64,000 nt of DNA, taken from positions 59,779,273-59,843,272 of the forward strand of contig CM072522.1 of NCBI GenBank assembly GCA_036898135.1, written 5' to 3'. The notes below the pieces were generated by a model that saw only the letters and a list, made by a program, of their open reading frames with translations, searched no databases and was not told the DNA's origin. Source of the DNA: Oncomelania hupensis (lineage: Eukaryota; Mollusca; Gastropoda; Littorinimorpha; Pomatiopsidae). Below are positions 11,001 to 23,000 of the stretch, one piece after another; position 1 is the stretch's first letter, and every line of letters begins with the position of its first letter. Both the position numbers and the translations under genes were made by a program.

Positions 11001-12385
11001 AGCACTTCAACACATTAACTGTGTGGTACAGTCATTACAACACTTCAACACATGAACTGTGTTGTACAGTCATTACAGCACTTCAACACATGAACTGTGT
11101 GGTACAGTCATTACAGCACTTCAACACATTAACTGTGTGGTACAGTCATTACAGCACTTCAACACATTAACTGTGTGGTGCAGCCATTACAGCACTTCAA
11201 CACATTAACTGTGTGGTACAGTCATTACAGCACTTCAACACATTAACTGTGTGGTACAGTCATTACAGCACTTCAACACATTAACTGTGTGGTACAGCCA
11301 TTACAGCACTTCAACACATTAACTGTGTGGTACAGTCATTACAACATTTCAACACATTAACTGTGTGGTACAGCCATTACAGCACTTCAACACATTAAAT
11401 GTGTTGTACTGTCATTAAATGTACTGATAATTGTTGTAAAGTAATATATTCTCAAATTGATTTCAGGAGCCACATGACTCAGAGTTGTCTAAAGTGAAGA
11501 CACAACCTGACAGTGACTCAAAGGGATACAGTAAGTATGTTAGTGTTTCATATTTAGCAATTGTCATGGTGTTATCTATATTGTGATTGTAGCTTAGCTG
11601 TTGTACAGTTTCACTTTTCTAGACCTAAAGTATAGAATAGGCTGTGAGCTAAGTTACATGCATGTGTGCCAATGAAGAAGGGTTCAGTTCTACTAGTGGC
11701 AGGAACATTTTTTATGGGTAGGAGTTACTTTCTGATGTGAACCCCATATTAATTCAGACTTGATTGATTTAAAGCTGCTTTATTGTTTTATGATTAAATG
11801 TTTAAAAGTTAATAAATAAAGATTAGTAGTAGTAATAATAATATTATAATAATGGATGCTAACTGTGCCTTATTATTAAATCAGACTCAAAGAGTGGTGA
11901 TCTGTAACCAACATGCAAATTCACATGCTACACATCTCTCAAACATGTGGTGTACAGGAAATTGGCTATTAGAAACCAAAAAGAAATTCAAATTATAATT
12001 TTGGGAGATTTTTAAAAAAAATTATTTCAGTTGCCTGCATCCAACAGGGAGGACGCCGAAGTACCTGGAGAAAATATTTGGTAGCCTGAAAAGTCTTGTA
12101 TCTAAGTCATGTAAGTTCATCCTCTGTAGAGTTTAAAATCTTGACCTTTAGCATAGAAAACCACAGTCCTAATCAACTGTGCTACTGCTATTACCCATGA
12201 TAAATTTGTTGAATTCTTTGTTACAGAAAGCCCTGACCCATTGGAAACAAAGATGGTGTGGGTGAAGTCAGAGAGATACGTTGATATATTTCCAATGGAG
12301 TCTGAGGTAATAATATAACTTGATTTTTCTTTTACAAATCTTCAACACAATAACTATTTGGTACAGTAATCCAAATAATAATAAT

Positions 12386-12428
<43 letters not shown>

Positions 12429-15400
12429 GATGCTATATACAGTGGTACCTTGGGTTACGAATGCCTAATGACATGAACAATTTATTTAGAACAAAAAAAA
12501 ATGTTTTATCATTACAAAACTCAACAGTGTCATACTGGTTTTAACACCTTTAACACAGGCTCAATGTGCCCAGAGAATTTTTGGTGCAATTCACAGATGA
12601 AGACACCTTTAAGACTGTTCCCAGTTCAAAAGAGACAAAAAACACAAAAATCTGAATAATTGATTCTAATACAAAGAAAGGTCACAATCTGGTCCAGGCT
12701 TTGTTTTTTAGTTGTAAAAGTAAACTTTTGTTTTACACAAATTTATGGGTCTTGTTTTCTCTACTTTATTCTGTTAGACCTCTAATAAGCAAATAACTTA
12801 TTTGTAACATCTTGTTGTAATAAAATAATTCTATTAAATCCTGTAAAATATGATTAAAATAATTCTTCTTTTTTGGAAGGAAATTTAGAGCTTTATTTTC
12901 ACACAGTTGCTTTTTTACATTTATAACACTTCCTTTTACAACTCAACGACTAAGATTTGTGTTGTTTTTTTGTTAGGAAACTTTTAGTCTCAATGGTGGA
13001 TTATGATAACATGTAATAATTTTTATACCACTAATAATTCAGCACAGATTCTTGTTGTGAAGATAGCTCACCCATTGTCAGACACATCTCAAAAAAACTG
13101 ACCAATTTTCACTCAATCTAGTTCCCAAAGCACACGGTTTCATATATTTTTGTTAATCTTTGATTTTTCCATGTGTCCCTCTGTACAATGGCTTGGAGAC
13201 AACATTTATGAATTTAATAATTACTAATTATTAGCGCATCACTGCAGATACATTTGCATCAATCTTCAACATTCATATTGTATTGTTAACTATGCATCTA
13301 CACGTGACTGCTGATGAAGTTTTATGTTATTTTTTCTTGTAAATGTTTATTAAGTTATAATTTTTGTAACTTTGTGCTCTCTCAATCCCATTGGTTAATA
13401 TTAGTTCCTTACCATTTAATTGGGGGTAAACGACAACAATTGATAAGAATAAAATGGGTCACTTTAAAACAATTGTCCTCTTACAAAACTAAAATTTCAA
13501 ATTTATTGTCATGTTTGTTGGTTTACACACAAATACATATTATTACACTATATGTTACGCATAACATTTTCAACACATTGCAGTTTACAAACATGTGCCA
13601 GTTTACAACCACCATTCTATGTCACAACACTCAATGACTAAAACACAAACATACACGTTTAATCTATTTTTGTGCATTGATTGGGCCCACACACGTTCAA
13701 AGAGGTAGGCACCCAACAGTATTCCCCAATAAGGTGCAAAGATGACTCTGTAGCCTCATTTCACTCGACTCTCACATAAACCCTCACCCATCTGGCCAGA
13801 ACCAGATCTACCACTCACCACATAATACATGAAAAAATGTGGCATCACATCCCCACATACATATCACTCCAACTCAAGACAACAAACACTCTCCTCTGCC
13901 AGAAAAACACATCACCCAAACACACACAAATAACTCCATCTTTTTCACTCTCACTGAGAGACAACCCACTAAAAAACTGCCCACTCAAAAGGTGGCACAC
14001 AGAAAAACATCTATTCACTGAATACATGTGGACACACAAAAAACAAACTCTTCAACAACATGTGGCAACAGATCTCTCAAACATACACACACACAAACAC
14101 ATTACCTAATGGCTCACACACAACACACACACATGTGTGTGGCACTCACACTAAACCGACATCCCAATATGTGTACACAACAATAAACACATTATACACT
14201 CGCATCTTGTCACCTGCACAACAATACACATAACATGTTATCAACACAATGCACTTTGTCACAACAAAAAAGACAAACATTAACAAACAGCTGTTCACTC
14301 ACACATGTGGCACACAACAACACATCTATCACTCCTAATGTACATGTGGCACACACAAACACCTATCACTAAACATGTTGCACACAAAAAAAATATTCTC
14401 CAACAATTGTGAAGAACACACACTCAAACTTTTCACACAAACAACAAAACAACAAAAAACGTCCAAACAACCCAACACAAACACAATCTCTGTTGAAGAT
14501 ATTTCACTTCAATTGTTTTCTGTTGTACAAAATTCGACTGCATTTCCACAAGTTTTCTCTGTGATGCGTTCGTTTTTTCGACCAAATTTTCTTGTGTGTG
14601 TGTCAAAATATGGATTCTCCACTGATGAAGGATTCTTTATCAACATACATCATATAAAATGTATTGACTAAAGTCAACCATACTCATACAATAAGTGACA
14701 AGTACCCATAATACCATGATCATTCAATCCTCACACATTAAAAAGACATTACTTCTGTAAACATAGCATGCACACAAACTCAGATCTTTCGATTCCAAAC
14801 TGAGAGAGTGCTCACTCATAAAATCACTTTCATTTATACACTATGATAGGGTAAGTATAACAAACAAACATGCTAAAAAAAATTTAAGAGAAGAGAGGCC
14901 TATTAGACAACAAATATTACAAATTGGTGAAACAAATATCAAAGATTAAAATTTTTTATAACACTATAACTACAAACAAACATCAATAAAAAGGCACATA
15001 ATCAAAAACCAAACATAATTTCTAAACCTATTCACAACACAAATCAAAAACTAAACTATTTCCATAAAAAATATTATCCCCCACTCTAAAAAGATTTCAA
15101 AATCCTACACACAAGTGAACAAATCAAATATTATTTTACAAAATACTGTGCAAAATGTGTTTCTTTTTTAATTTGTGATTCCCTATCACCTAATTTAAAA
15201 TTGCAAAATTCATTTCTTCCAGGGGCTTCCCCCCATCACCCCTCCACTGCCCCTCTTTTTTGCCGCCAGGCATTGTAAAAGCTTTTTACCTTCTAAAAAC
15301 AGTGAAATTCCTTCAGTACGACCCCAAAGATACACATAATTTCTACATCAGTTCTTTTCATATATAAAGTTTTCGTTCCTGCAGTAGAAATGTATAAGAA

Positions 15401-18400
15401 TATCTCTATTGTTTTATAAATTTTTTGTCAGTCAAAGTCCCAAGTACTCAAGAAGTGTGCTTTTCTATAGAATGGCTATCCGAACAATAAACTGCATCGC
15501 TTCTAATTTTTTTGAGATCTCCAGCCTGATGATAATAATGCAAAGATCATTTTGATCCTGTTGATGAACTTGAGCTGCTAGGATCTGCATAGGATTACAG
15601 GCAAAAGCCGAAAAAGAGGAGAAGAAATGATGAAGAATTCTTCTCTCCTTTGCCACAGTATGCTCCTGCTCTGCCATATTTTTTGAAGAGAGCTGCTAGT
15701 GCATCAACTTCATCATCAGGCAATATGTCACCTCAGTCAAAGCAAGAATGATGAAGATGCATCAGAAAAAGTTAGAGAATAGATGCTACTGCAAAAAAAA
15801 AAGCTCTTAAAGATTTTTTCTGTAAAAGAAACTTTTTTCTCAAGAAAGACTTGTACATGCTTATCATACATTCAGTGTTTCTCTGTTTGATGAATAATCA
15901 AGTGCATTATCTGCAATTATATACACTGCTTCACTGTTGATATTTGATATTAAATATAGCTTTATGTCTTGAAACTCTATTATTTGTGTGTTTTTTGAAA
16001 AATATTTTATCAAAATCCAAAGCTTTGAGAAAATCACAGTTGCTGTATTTTATGCTGCATTAGTTCTCCAATGCTTAGCATCCTTGTATTATGAACTTTT
16101 CATGAATCTTTGGTTTCACTCACATATGACCTGCTATCAGTTGAGAGCAGCTTCAGTTCTGCTGTACATTGAACAAGGTAATTCAGAAATCCGTCTACAA
16201 TACACAATTTATAAGAAAGTACTTTATTTGAAAGTATACAGCATCGTGGACTAGAGTTTGCATACTCTTACAGCTTTTGAATTTTTATTTACTAGTTCAT
16301 AATACGTTCATACATGAGAGTAGATTAAATTCTTAGCCGCAAAGTAAGCAATGCTGTTGGTAAGAAATTCTACATTCCTGTTTTTCTTCTTATTTTCATT
16401 GTCTGCTCAAAAGAGCTTTATATGATTTTTATGTATAAAAGATGCTCTCAGTAGATTTTACTTCCACTCCTGACATGTAAATATATGATTTTTTTCCCGA
16501 TGGACCCAGCCTTTCAATCCTTGCCCATTGTATTTGTGTGATAAGGCCCCCATTGAAATTCCAAATCTGAAATCTGACCAGGCTGGCCTGGGCCGGCCCA
16601 TACTTGGATTCATTGCATTTTTCTAGTAAGTGGTGACTCATCTGCAAAATTATGTCAGGATTGTTTCCAACCCCCGCATCACTGATGTAAAAACCCAAAA
16701 TATTAGTGGCAGGAACATTCTTATGCTCAGAGTTTTTTCGATGTTAACCCATAATAATAATCAGACTGGATTGATTAACACGCTATTGATATTTTATGTG
16801 TTTTTAAAAGTTTAATAGAAAGGTTTTAGTATACTGTAATACAGAGATTATAAATTATCATAAAGACTACATATTTAAAACAATCACACTAACTCAGGAG
16901 AGCCCCATATAGACCAAACAAATCCAACATTTACATGATCCTTTTCCAAAACAACACACATATTTCTCAAAACAAAGGAGTGAAGGATTCAAGATTTTAT
17001 TTTGTGTAAAGTCTTGATAATAAAGTATGCATTCTGCAGAAACAAATGTACAAAAAAACAGTCTAACCTTTTGGAAATCAGCATACCTCGCAAAATTGAT
17101 ATTTTTGAAAAAGTCACAAAAAACACAGTCAAAGACCTGGACAGCTTTAAATCTCTAATAATAATTTGATTTCAGTTTTTGTTGTTTTTCTTTTTAATGC
17201 AACTATTTGTTGGTATTCAATAAGGTAATTAAACTAATAAGAAAAATATTTCAGGTATTCAGATATACAATTAGAAAATTTATAGTGTTTATTGTGAACA
17301 TTTTAGTCATGGAAATAGGATTAAATTTCCTAATGGAAATTGTGTTAACTTAATGATTTTTATCCAAATGGGCAACACCCCATTTCATAGTTTGTTGCAC
17401 AAAGACTTCCATGACTAGATGTTTTTGCACTAGCCCAGATATTGATATTTTGTTGGTGCACACAGATCCTTGATGAGTTTTTTTGTCTGCAGAAAAGATT
17501 GTGGGCTGATCAAGTAAAAGAAAATAAAAAAAGCCTGAAACTACTGATTCACATAGCAAAGAAAGTGACAAGTTCCCATCCTCGTTTTTTTTTTTGTTTT
17601 TATTTATGATAAAATCATTTTACATTAATTTATGTGGTTGGTTTTCTTCTCTTATTTAATACAAGTACCCGCATTTTTGGCCTTTTTCAGAAAAACTACT
17701 GAATATTGATGTTCTTGAAACAGATTGCCTCTATTTTATTGACTAGTTGGAATGTTTTCCAGAGGTACCACTGAGTCGCTCTTAACAAAACACATCAGGT
17801 TCAAGTGGTGGACACAACTTGGCACACACAAAAACTGAACCAGTTTGGCACACAAACATACACACCACAAGAATACAAGTTCAGCTTATGGCACAAAACA
17901 ACACCACACTTAACATGTGGCACACAAAAAAACAATCCATCGCACAACTCAATATCTATCACTCAAACATTGCACACAACACATCCTCACATGTGTGGCA
18001 CATACAAACAAACACATCTATCACTCACAATGTGGCACACACACAAATCAAACACCATGTGCACACACAACAAACATCTATCATTCTATATGTACATGTG
18101 GCACAACAAAACGAACAACATTAACACAAAACTCATGTGCACAAAAACATATCAATTCCGAGAAATGATGTGTACGACTGTATTATGAAGATGATCAGAG
18201 ATGAGAATCTTCGCTTTTTAGCGATAGATCTTTAGCGAAATCCGCTCTTTCGGAAGGTCCTCATTTTGAGATCGGTTTAAAATCCGGTGAGAAAATTTTT
18301 TAGTGTATATGATTAGGGTGAGTTGTTGATTTTCGATCTCGCAGCTTATTCCCACTCGTTATTCCCATGCGGATTGTTGTGTCATTTGGTTCGCTCTCAC

Positions 18401-19885
18401 TTCGTTTTCGTCGATCCACCAAGCTGCCGTAAAAAGCCGAGATAACCCGATTTCTTTCTTCCGTGTAAACGTACGTGGGGCTCTCTTTAGCCATCGCATT
18501 ACGGAGTGACGTTGCGTATCTAATTCTAAGCCTCCCGTTTTACTGCGCATAAGATTCCGGCTGTTCCCAGACACTCCCGCTGATAGTGACGTCACTCAAA
18601 TAGGCGCTTGAAGCCCTTTCTCATGCGCTGAGTTGTAGTGCGAACGATGGAACAGCCAAAACATCACGTGGTTGATCAGCCATTGTCTAGAACAAAGCGC
18701 GACTTGTAAAATGCTTCAAAAACTAAATCCTGGAGAAAAGGCTCTTGCTACCCACATCTACAGTGGTGTAAAAATCAAGTGGAACTTTTTTAAGTGGTTA
18801 GAAGAAAAGTTGAACACAACAGTCTTAATTCGTTTGAAGGACAAACAGATCGAAAGAAATGTGGAGTTGAATGCAGAGGCAGAGAAACAAGCCAGACTGG
18901 CTCATAAGAAAGCTCTGACTGCCCGACTTCAGGTGTTGGTGAGGAAGAGAAGTGAGATTAGAAGTCAAAAGCCACCAGCCAAGAAAGCAAGAACTGGATA
19001 GTTGCCTTGCTTCAGTTATAAAATACATGAACATGTACATAGTTCATTCAATAATTGTGTGTGTGCAGACTGTATATCATGTTGGTACCTGCCAGTTTTT
19101 ATTTATACTTTTAACAATTCTTCAAAAAAACATGAGAATGTTGTATACACAAAGAACTGTAATCCTAGTGCATGACGTAATTGTAAACTTCAGCCTGACT
19201 TCAGTGCCTGACTACGACTTCAAGGCTGAAGTTGTTCATAATGTATATAATCGAGGTATTTATGATTTTATTGTTTTGTGTTACCGTAAGAGTGTCGTCA
19301 GTGAGGCTTCATAGCATACTGATTCTATGTATAAATGTACAACTCTGTTTTGGACAGTAATTATGTGCATTGGGAAAGCCTTGTCTTGTCATTGGTATTT
19401 AAACCATTCTTGTCTGCAGTCAAAAGGAATGTTTGTTTAATACAAGGCTTAACTGATGTTTGAAATAAATTCATTAGGCCTATGTGTTGAACTGTGGAGA
19501 GCTAACAACAGCATTTTTGTACCACAAAAACAACTGATCTGACCCCATAAAATAAGGCTCAGAATGCATAGATTTTAACCATCTTTTCAAAAATTTTCCG
19601 GGGGAGCATGCCCCCGGACCCCCCTAGCATCGCGTACCTGCTTCGCAGGTACGCGCACTCGTGGCTTCGCCACTCGACAGACTTTGTAATTTTTCCTCCT
19701 TTTTGTCATTTTAGGATTCTCATCTCTGATATATACATTCTTTTTTCTCTCTCCTTTTTTTACGATTTAGTATTTTTTCAATATACTCAAACCAGAGAAT
19801 TAATTTCTTAGATTTTATAGTAATATATATTTTGTTACCAGGGCTACTTAAACGTGAATGTATGGTTGATAAAACAATGTCAAAA

Positions 19886-19963
<78 letters not shown>

Positions 19964-19977
19964 CATTATTATCATTA

Positions 19978-20030
<53 letters not shown>

Positions 20031-23000
20031 TACGATTTAGTCTTATATTAATAAGCTCAAAGAATTCAGTTATTAGATTCCTATCCTACCTGTAGATCTT
20101 CCGCCTACGCGGCAACTTCCACGAGGTGTGGAAATAAACAAACAAACTATCCTTTCCTATCCTATCCTATCCTGTCCCGTAACCCGGAGGTCGTAGGGGC
20201 ACCAAAGATGATCGTTTAACCAGCATACTCCATCTTTCTCTGTCCTCAGCAACCCAGATGGCTTCGCTCAGTGTTAAACCAGTCCATTCTCGAATGTTGT
20301 CCTCCCACCTCTTTTTCGGTCTCCCTCTTCTTCTACCTCCTTGCACTGTGCCTTGCAGAATGGTCTTTGCAAGGCTTGATGATCTGGTGACGTGGCCATA
20401 CCATCGGAGTTTTCTTTTTTTCACCACTGTGAGCAGGTCATCGTGTTGTCCAATGGCTTGTGTGATGGTCTGTCGGACTTCGTCGTTGGTGATGTGTTGG
20501 GTATAGGAAATGCCCAGATTAAGTCTTCTGTAGCACCTCATCTCCATGCTTTGTATTCTTCGTTGATTTTTGATTGATTTATTGTTGCTTTAGGTCCAGC
20601 GGACTCTTCCGAGCCAAATCAGGACCGGACAACCCCCGATCCGCATAAAAGATCTGCTGAAACAACCCCAGTGGGAAAATTGAATGCCCTCCACCGGCCA
20701 GTCACTTTACAATAAAGACATCCCACGCGGGGGACGGCTGAGGGTTGACCTCAACTACGCGAACACCCCGGTTACAAAAACAAAATAGAATACAAACATC
20801 ATTATAAATCATCAACCAAACACATACATATAAAATGCCTATAGTGCTAAATAGTACATTCATAGGAAGCCCTAGTGACCACCCGGCAGAAAGCGTCCAA
20901 CACTCCCAAGCTGATCCAACAGACCTATACACAAACAAGGAGTCTTGTCCAGGAAGAGTTTTCAAGAAAAAAGGTAGGTCATTGATCTAGCGAAGAAGAA
21001 GATAGTATAGCAGAGTGAAGGACAGAGCAAGAATAGGAAAGAGTAAATGAGGAAGACAGCGACAGTGGGAATTTAAAGCACTAAATTTCCATAAAGTGGG
21101 GATACTATTTATACTGAAAACCCCCGGCACTCCAACGGGGGTACTGTTGCCGCAGTGAAGCGTCTTGCCTATAAAGGAAAGACAGGTTTTCAACTGTGGC
21201 TTTCACTGTTCCCTTTATAGGTTCGAACAATCTACAGTGGCAAGATTGCTCATGACCCCAAGGGGTGTATTCTTCGTTGTAGATCTGCTATATTATTAGA
21301 TTGTTTAGTAATAATTGTCACCAGGGTTTCTGAAGCTGTATGCGGCATTTGCTCAAAATAAAGGAACCAAGATGACGCCATCATTTATCCGACAAAAAAA
21401 AAAGGAATTTCTAGTATTTTGCTTGCTAGCAAAACAAGACGAGATCAGTGAGGTTGACTTTGTACACGTTACTTGTCGTCGTAACTATACTAACAAAAAA
21501 AGTATAAAGACAAACTTGAACAACATTATTTCAGAATCAAGTTCACGGTCCAGTTATTCAAGCACAGCGCAGTTCGATTTGAAGAACAGCTGTTTGTTTT
21601 GTTCAAAAACTGTAGACAAAACTGAAAAAAAGGCGTCTACAACCAAAAGATGAGGGGTATACAGTTCGAACATTAGAATATAAAGAAACTCTTCACATGG
21701 CTTGTGCAAAGCGCAGTAATGATGACTGGGCACAAAAGGTCACTGCAAGACTGGAACTTGTCAATGATTTAGTTGCTGCAGATGCGGTGTATCACAAAGA
21801 TTGTAATAGTCAATTTCAGTCATTGAAGAGACCTTGGGAAACTGCTTCAGATCAGCAGAATCAGCAAGCAAAACGTAACCGCCAAAAAAAATGAAGCCTT
21901 TGCTGAGGCCTTTCAGAAAGTTGTGCGTTTTCTTGAAGAAAATGACGATGAACAGATCACCTTTAATGATTTGATCTCAAAGATGAAAGAAATCAATGGA
22001 GGGGATGAAGCATACAGCTATACCAAGATGAAACACGAATTAAAGAAACACTTTGGCGATGACATTATAATCACATGTGTGGATGGGAAGGCTAACGTTG
22101 TTGCGTGCAAAAAAACTGCATCTTCTATTCTGCACTCGTTTTATGCCAGACAAAGTAATGACGAGGAGGCCCAGAAGATACAGATACTCAAGGCAGCTAC
22201 AGAGCTTATTAAAAGTGACATAAGTCTGTTATCCATCATCTTTGTTTGAATCTCCAGAAATAATGAGACTACCAAACAAGGCATCACTGGCCGATGAGCT
22301 GTGGAAGATGGTTTCTGAACCTCCCATGTGTTCTCTACCCCATGACCTCCAGAATGTTGTGGGCGGAGGTTCCTTACTACAACGAGTGCAAACACCCTGG
22401 AAGTTGGGCTCCACATTCCAAAGCATTGTTGACTGTTACGTCAGTTATGTAAATAGCCAATATCCCCATGCCGTGGTAGTCTTTGGTGGATATGAGTCTG
22501 GATCCTCAACCAAGGATATGACCCATATAAGACGCACAAAAGGAATGAAAGGAGTACCGGTTCATTTTACTCATGACATGGCCCTGCTGTCTACTAAAGA
22601 AGTATTTCTTGCACACAAGGAGAACAATCATACATTCATATCTCTCCTTGGTTCATGCTTGAAGTGGACATGCACAGACATACAAGCGAAGTCAGACGCT
22701 GACTTGCAGATTGTCCTGGCAGCTCAACAGGCAACTAAACACAAGAACGCGGCTGTGGTAGATGAAGACACGGACCTGTTATTGTTGTTGAAGTATTACC
22801 TGTGTACTGGTAGGTGCAGGGTAGACTGGACATAGACAATTAACAAATGTCCCACCAAGTAAACGCCACAACCATGTATGCAAATTATAGTTTTAGAAAA
22901 GTTCCTATCCTATCCTATCCTATCCTATCCTATCCTATCCCATAACTCGGAGGTCGCAGGGGCACCACAGATGATCGTTTAACCAGTGTACTCCATCTTT

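Larger units (their letters stand above)
12440..17773. mobile_element. Probable Tigger/pogo-like element broken apart by later sequence
   Basis: Left end CAGTGGTACCTTGGGTTACG follows TA; right end has the inverted GGTACCACTG. The right 400 bp (about 17380-17773) resembles the intact 489-bp element at 46874-47362 in copy 2. The roughly 4.8 kb between contains CA-rich blocks and unrecognised AT-rich DNA and is not part of the original element. Confidence 0.45.

Noticed and set aside
10428..11410. CRISPR-like regular repeats (38-bp units; also the 34-bp and 37-bp arrays)
   Set aside because: Units are directly abutting with no unique spacers, in an animal intron.
15988..16254. 88-codon hydrophobic protein in copy 1 intron 5
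   Set aside because: AT-rich DNA, no conserved start context, no homologue recognised.
20258..20506. Plus-strand frames over RTE 3' ends (PLLLPPCTVPCRMVFARLDD type), seen again at 23057 and 63142
   Set aside because: Shadow frames of the minus-strand RTE protein.
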